A stretch of 64,000 bases of DNA, taken from contig JANQSA010000033.1 in the NCBI GenBank assembly GCA_028284285.1, forward strand, positions 1 to 64,000. Direction: 5' to 3'. The translations under genes were made by a program, and so were the position numbers. Source of the stretch: Croceivirga sp. (lineage in GTDB: Bacteria > Bacteroidota > Bacteroidia > Flavobacteriales > Flavobacteriaceae). Position 1 is the first letter of the stretch; each line of letters starts with the position of its first letter. Shown here piece by piece: positions 26,559 to 35,470 of this stretch. The notes beneath the pieces are model-generated. The model was given only the letters and a program-made list of their open reading frames with translations. It ran no database searches and was not told the origin of the DNA.

Positions 26559-27050
26559 ATGCAGCAGCAACTTAAAAATCTCCCCCAAAGAGCGTTAGAT
26601 AAACAAGCAGAGAACCAAAAGTTCTTTTCCAAATTGAAAAGGAAACCCCCCAAACACCTGGACTATCTGATGCAGGAACTACATGAAGCGGAATTTGAAC
26701 GAACCGATTGCCTGCAATGTGGGAATTGCTGCAAAACCACCGGGCCGCTTTTTACCGATGCCGATATTGACCGTATTGCAAAACATTTACGGCTCAAACC
26801 TTCGGATTTTGTTGAACAATATCTTCGCATTGATGAGGACAATGACTATGTATTGCAGCAAGTACCCTGCGCTTTCCTGGGCCTGGATAACTATTGCAGT
26901 ATATATCCGGTACGCCCTAAAGCCTGTCGCGAATTTCCCCATACCAATCGCAAAAAATTTCATCAGATCACACATCTTACCCTGAAAAACGTAGCCATCT
27001 GCCCTGCGGCTTTCAACATTGTAGAAGCGATGAAAGCCCGGTTGCCCTAG
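26559..27050 (+). CDS. YkgJ-type cysteine-cluster protein (zinc/iron-chelating family)
   Basis: The 163-residue protein starts MQQQLKNLPQRALDKQ at 26559; a longer frame from 26442 is not supported. The cysteine pattern is CLQCGNCCKTTGP near residue 55, then QVPCAFLG, YCSIYPVRPKACREFP and NVAICPAA: the CxxCxxCC plus C...C...C array of the YkgJ/UPF0153 family, which is thought to bind a metal. A decayed copy of its 5' half lies 7 kb to the left at 19339-19470. The intergenic repeat that follows marks the end of the gene. Confidence 0.9.
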   Translation: MQQQLKNLPQRALDKQAENQKFFSKLKRKPPKHLDYLMQELHEAEFERTDCLQCGNCCKTTGPLFTDADIDRIAKHLRLKPSDFVEQYLRIDEDNDYVLQQVPCAFLGLDNYCSIYPVRPKACREFPHTNRKKFHQITHLTLKNVAICPAAFNIVEAMKARLP

Positions 27051-27056
27051 ATTTTT

Positions 27057-27274
27057 GAAATTTGAGATTTGGAAATGCGATTTACGATTTACGAATGACG
27101 AATTTGTGATTTGTGATTTGTGATTTGAAAGTACGAAGTGGGAAAGACGAAGTAAGAATTTTCGATTTCTCATTTCCGATTTCCCATTTGATTTCTGGAA
27201 TTTGAGATTTGGAAATACGATTTACGATTTACGATTTACGAATGACGAATTTGTGATTTGAGATTTGGAATTTG
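27057..27274. repeat. Heptamer-periodic intergenic repeat, two long copies
   Basis: Units such as GATTTAC, GATTTGA, GAATTTG and GATTTGT repeat with 7-bp period. A block of about 54 bp at 27059-27112 recurs at 27199-27259 with one extra GATTTAC unit in the second copy, as expected from slippage. No gene or hairpin terminator is evident. Confidence 0.9.
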
Positions 27275-27289
27275 TACTTTTAACCAGCT

Positions 27290-28141
27290 ATGGAAGGACT
27301 TATACAGTATTTTGAGACCATTCCCTCACTACACCGCAGTTTAATTTTGGTTGGGGGGATCACCTTCTTCTGGATCCTGGAGGGGATAGTGCCGCTTTTT
27401 TCCGTGAAGTATAAAAAGTGGCGCCATGCGGTGCCCAATTTCTTCTTTACCCTAACCACCATTATCGTAAATCTTCCTTTGGCTTTTTTGCTGTTAAAAA
27501 CCTCGGATTGGGCCATTGCTAATGATTTTGGGATCATTAACTGGTTGCCGGAAATGCCGCTGTGGTTATATGTCCTTCTGGGCGTGCTTTTTCTTGATTT
27601 AATTGGGGCGTATACTGCGCATTGGGTCGAGCACAAAGTAAAACCGTTGTGGATGGTGCATCTGGTGCATCATACCGATCATAATGTAGACACGACCACA
27701 GCCAATCGGCATCATCCTTTGGAAAGCGTTATTCGTTACATTTTTACCCTTATCGGTGTTTTTGTAGTGGGTGCTCCTGTTGGGGTCATAATGTTATATC
27801 AAAGCCTTTCCGTGGTGCTATCGCAATTTAACCATGCCAATATTAAGTTGCCTAAAGGTGTGGACAAAGCCCTGAGTTGGGTGATTGTTTCCCCGGATAT
27901 GCACAAAGTACATCACCACTTTGTACTGCCCTATACTGATTCCAATTATGGCAACATCTTTGCTATTTGGGACCGGGTATTCGGTACCTATATGTATTTA
28001 GATCCGGAGAAGATCACCTATGGAGTAGATACCTTCCCGGATAAAAAAGAAAATGCCAGTATTTGGGGCCTGTTAAAACAACCTTTTCATAAATACAGAC
28101 GGCCGACCACTACTGAAGTCCCTACTTTTAAAGAAAATTAA
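27290..28141 (+). CDS. Sterol desaturase/fatty acid hydroxylase-family membrane protein
   Basis: The 283-residue integral membrane protein has four to five hydrophobic segments and the histidine clusters of the di-iron hydroxylase family: HWVEH, then HLVHHTDHNVDTTTANRHHPLE, and HKVHHH. These ligate two irons and oxidise unactivated C-H bonds of lipids. The substrate, perhaps a fatty acid, ornithine lipid or carotenoid side chain, cannot be assigned. It begins after the repeat-rich gap. The final 40 residues are soluble and basic. Confidence 0.92.
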   Translation: MEGLIQYFETIPSLHRSLILVGGITFFWILEGIVPLFSVKYKKWRHAVPNFFFTLTTIIVNLPLAFLLLKTSDWAIANDFGIINWLPEMPLWLYVLLGVLFLDLIGAYTAHWVEHKVKPLWMVHLVHHTDHNVDTTTANRHHPLESVIRYIFTLIGVFVVGAPVGVIMLYQSLSVVLSQFNHANIKLPKGVDKALSWVIVSPDMHKVHHHFVLPYTDSNYGNIFAIWDRVFGTYMYLDPEKITYGVDTFPDKKENASIWGLLKQPFHKYRRPTTTEVPTFKEN

Positions 28142-28310
28142 GAGCTGAAATTACACGTCGTTGTTTCCATGATTCGTCATAGCAAATAAAACTACCTCGT
28201 AAAACGATGTTTGAAGTTTGTGGGTGGGCGATCCAAACTTCTCAAGCCCCGGAGACAACTATTTCAGGATATTGTACGTCTTTTAGAATACATCTAACGC
28301 TATTGGTCTT

Positions 28311-30281
28311 ATGAGGTACACCGTCCCGATATTTTTTATTCAGTTATTTCTTTTTTCTCCTGTATTTGGCCAGGAAGAAGCGCCTTTTCATGCAGGTTTT
28401 ATGACCTTACATACGGTTGATTCTTCCCGGGTGTATAAGCCAGGAACTTCAAAAACGGAGCAACTTCATCTCAGACCCTTGGATCTGGATATCTGGTATC
28501 CGGCTATTGCATCAAAAGGGAACCCTTTGCGATTTGGTGATTTGTTCCAATTATTTGAACAAAGAGCAACCGCCTACCAGGATGAAGTCGATTATACCGG
28601 GATGGTCAATGAATTGGCACAATTGTACGTTGCTGAGCTGGGGGTGGGAGGTAATAGTAAAGCACTGTTGGATGTGGTAACCCGGAGTTACGAAAACCTG
28701 GAAATCGCAACGGGGAAGTTTCCGCTTATCCTTTATATGGCTGGATTCAATGGAATGGGATTTGAAAACTTTAGGATGTTGGAACGTCTGGCCGAAACCG
28801 GTTGTATTGTTGTTTCCATTTCTTCTATCGGAAGGTATCCCGGGGATATGACCAATGAAAGGGGGGATATCATGGAACAGGTGTACGATGCGGAATTTGC
28901 GCTAAAAGTGCTGGAGAAAGAAGGGCGGTTTGATGTGGACACCTCAAAAATTGGCGTACTCGGCGTTAGTTGGGGGAGCATGGGTGCGGCTATATTGGTC
29001 AATCGAAATCCAAATATTATGGCAATGGTATCTTGGGATGGTAGCGAAACCCATTACTACGGGGAATCCGATACCAATCTTTACGCTAATGATGCGACCG
29101 GGGCAGATAATGATAGGTTTATCAGGGAGATCTATGAAGCTAATTTGCTCAATACCGAAAATCAAAAGATCACCTACCTGTATTTTGAGAGTGGGGACAA
29201 GCTGAACGAATTTACGCCTACCGATGACTACCAGTATTACCAGAAATTGAACACAGAAAAGTACTATCTGCGCTTTAAAAACAGCGAACATGCCCATTTT
29301 AGTTGTATCCCGGCAGAACTAAAGGCTTCAGATCTTGCCGTAACGCTTTACGAACACCTGGAAAAAGGGACGACTACTTTTTTTGATCAGACGCTGAAAG
29401 GAAGTGATACGTTCAAGACCTCCTGGTCTGAGCTGAAAGCCCTGGAATATACCACTACCGAACCCTATGATATTAGTGATCTCGAAACAACGAACAAAGA
29501 GTTTACCGAACTATTGGGAACCATTGTAGATAGTAAGTCCAATCAACCACTGTCCTATGTAAACATAGGGATATTGAACCGGGAGGTAGGAACAGTTTCC
29601 GATACCCTTGGGAATTTTGAACTGGCAGTAGCGGAAACCCTTAAAAACGATACCCTAAGAATTTCCAGGATAGGCTACCAACCTATTGAAATTTTGGTAA
29701 AAGAGGTTTGGAAGACCGAAGATGCACTGATCCTAAAATTGGACGAACAAATCAGTGCGTTGGATGAAATCGTACTAACAGCCAAAGCCATCAAGAAAAG
29801 AACCTTGGGCAATAAGACCGAATCTAAATTCCTTGGTACGGGATTCGGTTACGATCAGTTGGGTGCAGAAATGGGGATTAAAATCAACATACGTAAAAAC
29901 CCAACATTAGTTGATGCTTTTAATTGTACAGTTTCCCAAAACCGGTTAAGCGCAAAAGCCATATTCCGACTTAATTTTTACAGCGTTCAAAATGGGAAAC
30001 CCCATGAAAATGTTTTAACACAGAATATTCTGATACCTATTGAACCCAAACAAACAGGTCCCATAACCGTGGATCTAAAACCATTTAATATTGTCTTAGA
30101 GGATGATGTGATCGTTACGCTGGAGTGGGTGGCTAATGAAGGAGATAATAAGGAAGGTGAAGCTATCTTTTTTCCTTTAGGGCTTTTTACCAATGGTACA
30201 CTTTATAAAGCGTCCAGTCAATCAAAATTTAGAAAATACGGTGGTTTGGGGGTAGGTTTCAATATAGACGTACGGATATAA
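28311..30281 (+). CDS. Secreted hydrolase fused to CarboxypepD_reg-like domain
   Basis: A 656-residue exported protein (signal peptide MRYTVPIFFIQLFLFSPVFG). Residues about 40-370 form an alpha/beta hydrolase of the dienelactone/PAF-acetylhydrolase-like type: the nucleophile elbow is IGVLGVSWGSMGAAIL (Ser about 222), and KNSEHAHFSC supplies a likely His. Residues about 400-500 form a CarboxypepD_reg-like beta sandwich (GTIVDSKSNQPLSYVNIGI, GTVSDTLGNFEL, ISRIGYQP), and the last 150 residues are an extra beta domain. The reg-like domain usually heads TonB-dependent receptors, so its use here in a hydrolase is a less common combination. Substrate unknown. Confidence 0.85.
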   Translation: MRYTVPIFFIQLFLFSPVFGQEEAPFHAGFMTLHTVDSSRVYKPGTSKTEQLHLRPLDLDIWYPAIASKGNPLRFGDLFQLFEQRATAYQDEVDYTGMVNELAQLYVAELGVGGNSKALLDVVTRSYENLEIATGKFPLILYMAGFNGMGFENFRMLERLAETGCIVVSISSIGRYPGDMTNERGDIMEQVYDAEFALKVLEKEGRFDVDTSKIGVLGVSWGSMGAAILVNRNPNIMAMVSWDGSETHYYGESDTNLYANDATGADNDRFIREIYEANLLNTENQKITYLYFESGDKLNEFTPTDDYQYYQKLNTEKYYLRFKNSEHAHFSCIPAELKASDLAVTLYEHLEKGTTTFFDQTLKGSDTFKTSWSELKALEYTTTEPYDISDLETTNKEFTELLGTIVDSKSNQPLSYVNIGILNREVGTVSDTLGNFELAVAETLKNDTLRISRIGYQPIEILVKEVWKTEDALILKLDEQISALDEIVLTAKAIKKRTLGNKTESKFLGTGFGYDQLGAEMGIKINIRKNPTLVDAFNCTVSQNRLSAKAIFRLNFYSVQNGKPHENVLTQNILIPIEPKQTGPITVDLKPFNIVLEDDVIVTLEWVANEGDNKEGEAIFFPLGLFTNGTLYKASSQSKFRKYGGLGVGFNIDVRI

Positions 30282-30287
30282 TTTTGA

Positions 30288-31514
30288 CTATTTGTAACGC
30301 AAATACTTCTTTCTAACTTTTTTAAAAGCACTGAGATCTTGCTGCCATGTGGCTTTTATTTCAGTTTCTGAAAGCCCGGCCTCAATTTGCTGTTGCAGTT
30401 TTTCCGTACCGGCGTGTTTGGTAAAACCATTGGTATTAAAAAAGAGGGATTTGTCCTTGCAGTTTTGATAGGCGTCCATTAACCATTCTAAAGACACCGT
30501 GCGCATTTTGGGATGGGAAGACAGGTCTTTGCCAAAACAGGTTTTCCCTTCTTCCTTGGGGTATTTTGCGCCAAAATTAGGTTGCGGCACATAACTAAAA
30601 TGGTAAGCAGTGCTATCTAAAAAAGAAGCGCCATAACGCTGAAACTGGAATTCCGTTCCACGGCCGGCATTTACATTTGTGCCTTCAAAAAGCCCTAAAC
30701 TGGGATATAAGTTCACTGCTTTGGCATTGGGGAGGTTGGGAGAAGGGCGGATGGGCAACACATAGGGTGTGGAATGGGTGTAGTTTTCCAACGGGATTAC
30801 CGTCAGTTCCGCTTTCAGGCCCTTAGCCAGCCAGCCCTCTTCATTTACCATTTTGGCATACTCTCCCATGGTCATTCCATAGACTAACGGGATAGTGTTC
30901 AGGCCAAGAAAACCGGTATGTTCCTTTTCCATGACCGGGCCATCTACATAATGCGCATTGGGGTTGGGACGATCCAGTACCAGCAGGGGGATTTTCGCTT
31001 CCGCACAAGCTTCCATGACCAATTGTAATGTGGCGATATAGGTGTAAAAACGTACGCCTACATCCTGAATATCGAAAAGCACGATATCCAGCCCCTCCAA
31101 TTGTGCCCTGGAGGGTTTTTTGTTTTTTCCATAGAGGGAGATGATGGGCAATCCGGTTTTAGGGTCTTTCCCGTCTTTAACCGCCTCACCGGCATCGGCC
31201 TGCCCGCGGAAACCGTGCTCCGGTGCAAACACCTTTTTTACCGATATCCCCGAAGCAAGTAGCGAATCGACCAGGTGGGTATATCCTTTTTCTTTAAAAA
31301 CGACAGAGGTCTGATTGGCCACTATACTCACTTTTTTTCCCTTTAACAATGGGATATAGGCAGTAGTACGATTGGCTGCAACAACAATTTCCTTTTTCTC
31401 CTCCTTGGAATTTGGAATTTGAGATTTGGGCTTTACGTTTGTTTGTTGTCCGCAAGCCATAAGGCAGACGCTAAACCATAAAACCGTACTTTTGAGATTC
31501 AAGAAAAAGGGCAT
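30288..31514 (-). CDS. DUF1343 family lipoprotein, exo-beta-N-acetylmuramidase NamZ-like (GH171)
   Basis: The 408-residue lipoprotein (MPFFLNLKSTVLWFSVCLMAC, lipobox CLMAC) is a DUF1343 protein, the family of NamZ exo-N-acetylmuramidases that release MurNAc from peptidoglycan fragments. Characteristic stretches are VFAPEHGFRG, FDIQDVGVRFYTYI, LDRPNPN and GRGTEFQFQRYG. The N-terminal linker (SQIPNSK region, about residue 33) is encoded by a 7-bp repeat, as in the intergenic block near 27.2 kb. Its start codon is only 3 bp from the divergent permease start. It likely recycles muropeptides in the periplasm. Confidence 0.9.
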   Translation of the reverse strand: MPFFLNLKSTVLWFSVCLMACGQQTNVKPKSQIPNSKEEKKEIVVAANRTTAYIPLLKGKKVSIVANQTSVVFKEKGYTHLVDSLLASGISVKKVFAPEHGFRGQADAGEAVKDGKDPKTGLPIISLYGKNKKPSRAQLEGLDIVLFDIQDVGVRFYTYIATLQLVMEACAEAKIPLLVLDRPNPNAHYVDGPVMEKEHTGFLGLNTIPLVYGMTMGEYAKMVNEEGWLAKGLKAELTVIPLENYTHSTPYVLPIRPSPNLPNAKAVNLYPSLGLFEGTNVNAGRGTEFQFQRYGASFLDSTAYHFSYVPQPNFGAKYPKEEGKTCFGKDLSSHPKMRTVSLEWLMDAYQNCKDKSLFFNTNGFTKHAGTEKLQQQIEAGLSETEIKATWQQDLSAFKKVRKKYLRYK

Positions 31515-31517
31515 CCG

Positions 31518-32759
31518 TTGAATTTAGAATTTTTTATTGCCAAACGCCTGATTTCAGGGAAGGAACGTAAAAGTAGTATTTCCGCCCCTATAATTAAAAT
31601 AGCCATAGCGGCTATTGCCATAGGCCTGGTCATGATGCTTATCGCCATAGCCACGGGAGAAGGCCTAAAGCGGAATATCCGCGGAAAGATCGCAGCGTTC
31701 AACGGGCATATTCAAATTTATAATTACGACAACAACCGGTCTGATGTTTCGGTACTCCCGGTTTCCCTGGATCAGGAGTTTTATCCTCATTTTGAAGAGG
31801 TTACCGGTATCCGGCACATACAAGGGGTAGCGGTGAAGGCCGGAATTATCAGAACAGCAAAGACCTTTGAAGGGATTTTGGCCAAAGGCGTGGGAACGGA
31901 GTTTTTATGGGAGTCCTTTGACGATTTTTTGGTAGAAGGGCAATTACCGGTGTTTTCAGGGAAGTTAGGAGAAGAGGCTTTGATCTCCCAAATTCTGGCC
32001 AACAAACTGCAATTAAAAGTGGGCGATTCCTTTTTAGCACTATTTTTAAAAGAGGGGGATCTTTCCAAACCCCCTAATAACCGAAGATTTACCGTTTCCG
32101 GGATCTATGAAAGTGGTTTTGAAGAGTTGGATGCTTCTTACATTTTTGTGGATCTCCGCCATATCCAACGGATGAACAAGTGGGAGGAAGACGACGTGGG
32201 ACATTTTGAGGTTTTTTTGGATGACTTTACCCGGTTAGAAGAAAAAACCAATGAGATCTATGGAAAAACCCTATCCAGTTTGGACACACAAAACCTAAAA
32301 AACAAGTATTTCAAGATTTTTGAATGGGTAGGATTGTTTGATTTCAATATTGCCCTGATCATTGGTATAATGATTATTGTAGGAGGGATTAACATGATTA
32401 CCGCGCTCCTGGTACTTATTTTAGAACGAACCCCAATGATAGGCGTCTTAAAAGCCCTGGGTGCTCAGGATTGGAGCATTCGAAAAGTATTTTTGATCAA
32501 TGCCGCTTATCTGATCGGTTTGGGACTTTTTTGGGGCAACCTCCTGGGCCTTGGAATCGTTTTTTTGCAGGAAAGGTTTAGGTTCCTGAAGTTCCCTAAT
32601 CCCGAGGAATACTATGTTAAATACATTCCCGTCCATCTTTCACTGCCTCATATTCTTCTTTTGAATATAGGGGTAATGGTACTTTGTCTTTTAATGCTGT
32701 TGCTCCCTTCTTATGCCATCTCCAGGATTTCCCCGGTAAAAGCTATTGGGTTTGAATAA
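31518..32759 (+). CDS. LolC/LolE-type ABC transporter permease (FtsX family)
   Basis: The 413-residue permease has the LolC/E architecture: an N-terminal helix (IIKIAIAAIAIGLVMMLIAIATGEGLK), a long periplasmic domain (NGHIQIYNYDNN onwards), and three C-terminal helices (FNIALIIGIMIIVGGINMITALLVL, a second, and LLLNIGVMVLCLLMLLLP). The start is TTG at 31518, since MNLEFFIAKRLISGKERKSSIS is a typical beginning and no ATG fits. The opposing NamZ-like gene begins 3 bp away, so each promoter must lie inside the other gene. It probably extracts lipoproteins from the inner membrane with a remote LolD ATPase. Confidence 0.9.
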   Translation: MNLEFFIAKRLISGKERKSSISAPIIKIAIAAIAIGLVMMLIAIATGEGLKRNIRGKIAAFNGHIQIYNYDNNRSDVSVLPVSLDQEFYPHFEEVTGIRHIQGVAVKAGIIRTAKTFEGILAKGVGTEFLWESFDDFLVEGQLPVFSGKLGEEALISQILANKLQLKVGDSFLALFLKEGDLSKPPNNRRFTVSGIYESGFEELDASYIFVDLRHIQRMNKWEEDDVGHFEVFLDDFTRLEEKTNEIYGKTLSSLDTQNLKNKYFKIFEWVGLFDFNIALIIGIMIIVGGINMITALLVLILERTPMIGVLKALGAQDWSIRKVFLINAAYLIGLGLFWGNLLGLGIVFLQERFRFLKFPNPEEYYVKYIPVHLSLPHILLLNIGVMVLCLLMLLLPSYAISRISPVKAIGFE

Positions 32760-32861
32760 TATCACCCCGGGGTGGTAATCAGCACTACTTTACAAACAAA
32801 ACCAGGTTACGGCTGTCGTTAAAAAAAGGCTATAATCCTACCGTTCAAGGGCCTGTTGAAC

Positions 32862-32869
32862 TACCTTTG
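32862..32869 (+). promoter_or_regulatory. -7 promoter element upstream of cysteine synthase-like gene
   Basis: TACCTTTG exactly matches TAnnTTTG and lies 8 bp before the ATG at 32877. The expected transcription start falls at or near that ATG, implying a leaderless or near-leaderless mRNA. Confidence 0.55.
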
Positions 32870-32876
32870 CAGCACT

Positions 32877-33893
32877 ATGGAGTATGCAGAGAATATTTTA
32901 GAAACTATCGGGAATACCCCCCTGGTGAAAATCAATACTTTGACGGCTGAACTCCCCTGTTTGGTACTGGCAAAATATGAGACCTTTAATCCGGGGAACT
33001 CGGTAAAAGACCGTATGGCGGTGCAGATGGTGGAGGACGCTGAGGCGGATGGTCGGTTACAACCCGGTGGAACCATCATTGAAGGCACTTCGGGAAATAC
33101 CGGTATGGGATTAGCTTTGGCGGCGATCGTAAAGGGGTATCGTATGATCTGTGTGATCAGCGACAAACAATCCAAGGAGAAGATAGACATCTTAAAAGCG
33201 GTAGGAAGCGAGGTGTACGTGTGCCCTACTGATGTGGCTCCGGATGATCCGAGGAGTTATTATTCTACTGCACGCCGACTTTCGAAAGAAATCCCCAATT
33301 CCTGGTATGTCAATCAATACGACAACCCTTCCAATTGCAAGGCCCACTTTCTGACTACCGGACCTGAGATCTGGGAACAAACAGATGGAAAAGTGACGCA
33401 TTTTGTAGTGGGGGTAGGCACCGGGGGAACAATTTCGGGAGTAGGCAGCTATCTGAAAATGAAAAACCCTAAAGTTAAGGTTTGGGGGGTGGATACCTAC
33501 GGTTCGGTATTCAAAAAATACCACGAAACCGGGATTTTCGATGAGAATGAGATCTATCCTTATGTTACTGAAGGTATAGGGGAAGACATATTACCAAAAA
33601 ATGTCCGTTTCGATATTATTGACGGATTTACCAAAGTTACTGACAAGGATGCTGCCGTATATACGCAAAGATTGTCCAAAGAAGAAGGCATGTTTCTGGG
33701 GAATTCTGCAGGGGCAGCTATTAAGGGCGTTCTACAATTGAAAGAGCACTTCGGTAAAGACGATGTGGTGGTGGTCCTGTTCCACGATCATGGCAGTCGC
33801 TACGTAGGCAAGATCTACAATGACGATTGGATGCGTGCTCAGGGTTTCCTGGAGGATGAAAAAGTTGCGCTGGTGGAGAAGGATCAAAAATAA
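32877..33893 (+). CDS. PLP-dependent cysteine synthase/cystathionine beta-synthase-like enzyme
   Basis: The 338-residue enzyme belongs to the fold-type II PLP family. Its PLP lysine is in FNPGNSVKDRMA (Lys 44), the phosphate cradle is GTSGNTGMGLALAA, and the cofactor-binding GVGTGGTISGVGSYLK follows. The start at 32877 (MEYAENILETIGNTPLVK) is used because the TTG at 32856 overlaps the promoter box. Longer than classic CysK by a C-terminal extension, it resembles the cystathionine-beta-synthase-type enzymes found in flavobacteria and probably makes cysteine or cystathionine. It overlaps the convergent SYLF gene by 10 bp. Confidence 0.93.
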   Translation: MEYAENILETIGNTPLVKINTLTAELPCLVLAKYETFNPGNSVKDRMAVQMVEDAEADGRLQPGGTIIEGTSGNTGMGLALAAIVKGYRMICVISDKQSKEKIDILKAVGSEVYVCPTDVAPDDPRSYYSTARRLSKEIPNSWYVNQYDNPSNCKAHFLTTGPEIWEQTDGKVTHFVVGVGTGGTISGVGSYLKMKNPKVKVWGVDTYGSVFKKYHETGIFDENEIYPYVTEGIGEDILPKNVRFDIIDGFTKVTDKDAAVYTQRLSKEEGMFLGNSAGAAIKGVLQLKEHFGKDDVVVVLFHDHGSRYVGKIYNDDWMRAQGFLEDEKVALVEKDQK

Positions 33894-34471
33894 TCCCTTA
33901 CCAAATCAATACTGTCTTTCTCAATTTTTGGAGGGTTTTTAAGCCGCTTGAACTTAAATTTTTGTCCGCCAATGGCAGCTTCCCCCATCAAGCCTTTCTT
34001 GGATTTTACAAAAACCTGTATGCCATTGGCCATGTGAATATCCGTAGAGGCGCTTTTGGAGTCGGCCAAAGCAGCAGCTTGAGCACGGAATTCCACCTTG
34101 TTGGCTTTAATGCGGCTAAACGTTTCATCACTATCGTAAAAGATCACCTGGCTAAGGGCCTGCCCACCTAGCTGCAGTCCAAAACTCACTTCCCGTAGTT
34201 TTGCCAAACCGATAACCTCGCCATTTTGCCAAACCACCCCGTTTCCTGCGGTTACACCAAGTAAAAAGCCACCCTTACCCAGATTAGGAAAAATGGCATA
34301 TCCATGGGCGTTTTCAAAAAGTTGGGCCATATTGGGGTCTATGGTAATAAAAGCTTCCCTGGTATTTTGGGCATCCTGAATGATCCTTTGTAGTTTTTCC
34401 TCCGACTGTGGATAGGATGTGGTAACAAATAGTAATACGCAATACAGCAATATCCGTACCCGGAAGTTCAT
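33884..34471 (-). CDS. SYLF-domain (Ysc84-like) lipid-binding protein
   Basis: The start is set at MNFRVRILLYCVLLFVTTSY (34471), which gives a clean signal peptide; a longer frame begins further upstream. The 195-residue product has the SYLF core: GYAIFPNLGKGGFLLGVTAGNGVVWQNG, then LREVSFGLQLGGQALSQVIFY and the late GLMGEAAIGGQKFKFKRL. Eukaryotic SYLF proteins bind phosphoinositides; bacterial forms are exported and bind lipids or participate in envelope stress. Role here is uncertain. Confidence 0.85.
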   Translation of the reverse strand: MNFRVRILLYCVLLFVTTSYPQSEEKLQRIIQDAQNTREAFITIDPNMAQLFENAHGYAIFPNLGKGGFLLGVTAGNGVVWQNGEVIGLAKLREVSFGLQLGGQALSQVIFYDSDETFSRIKANKVEFRAQAAALADSKSASTDIHMANGIQVFVKSKKGLMGEAAIGGQKFKFKRLKNPPKIEKDSIDLVRDYF

Positions 34472-34690
34472 GGGATACACCAGGGATGATTTTGGTTTTA
34501 AAAAGTTCATTGTATTGAAACTATGGCGTTGCAATGCACCGCGTTTTTTTGGTATATTGGCAAAAATCGTTCCAATTATATATTGCCGATTCGTTCCTTT
34601 CCCGCTTTGTGGTTTTTTGAGGATTTCCTTCAATATACAAAAGATATTGAAAGGGACGGTGAAACGGTGATATCAACGTAGTATTCAAAA

Positions 34691-35470
34691 ATGACACAAT
34701 TACACTTAGGGGATCATTCCGTGAGAATTGATCAGGGAGAGCTGGTGGGGTATGAAGTAGCAGGACATGAGTTTATCCACCAGAAAGGCAGCCCCGGATG
34801 GGGTAGTGCGGATACAGAGATGTTCCCAATTATCGGACCTGTTAATGAAGCAGGCTTTCAGGTAGAGGTGCCACGGGGCGGCAGCGCTATCCAGGATCAA
34901 CACGGGCATCTCAGGCAATTTGGATATGAATTCATGGAGGCCACTGCCACACAAGCGCTGTTTAAAAAAACCTACCGGGCGGGAACACCTATAAAAAATT
35001 CAAAATTTCCGGATAGATCCACCAAAGAATGGTTGGTTTGGCCGTACAGTTTTGAATTTGAAAAGCGTTTTGAGGTAAAGGAAAATGCTCTGGAGATTTC
35101 CTTTTTGATCAAGGGGGAACGGGACATGCCATATATGCTGGGGTATCATCCGGCCTTTACACTTCATTCCGAAAATCCGGTGATCCGGACAAATACCGGG
35201 GAGATTACCTTAGATGAGGTATTGGCGGTGGGGGGCCGGGCGTTGGAAGTGCCCAATTGTACCGAGATCACTTTGGCAGATAAGCAAGCGCTTACCATCA
35301 AGACAGAAGGCTTTGGACATTTTATGTGTTGGACAGAGGTGCGGAATATGGTGTGTATTGAACCCATTACGTTTTACCCTAGTGCAGTGGAACAAAAAGC
35401 CTTGCACAAGGGGTTTAATTACCTTCTGGAACCTGAAAGCTTTAGAGTGATATTATACCCGGGGCGCTAA
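34691..35470 (+). CDS. Aldose 1-epimerase family protein
   Basis: A 259-residue protein of the galactose mutarotase-like fold. It contains FPIIGPVNEAGF near the start, DQHGHLRQFGYEF, ALEISFLIKGERDMPYMLGYHPAFTLHS (YHPAF carries the catalytic His) and VCIEPITFYPSAV near the end (Glu catalytic base). It is shorter than GalM and lacks a signal peptide, fitting the LACX/YeaD-like branch that acts on hexose or hexose-6-phosphate anomers. The last 4 bp overlap the convergent XRE/DUF2083 regulator gene. Confidence 0.88.
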   Translation: MTQLHLGDHSVRIDQGELVGYEVAGHEFIHQKGSPGWGSADTEMFPIIGPVNEAGFQVEVPRGGSAIQDQHGHLRQFGYEFMEATATQALFKKTYRAGTPIKNSKFPDRSTKEWLVWPYSFEFEKRFEVKENALEISFLIKGERDMPYMLGYHPAFTLHSENPVIRTNTGEITLDEVLAVGGRALEVPNCTEITLADKQALTIKTEGFGHFMCWTEVRNMVCIEPITFYPSAVEQKALHKGFNYLLEPESFRVILYPGR

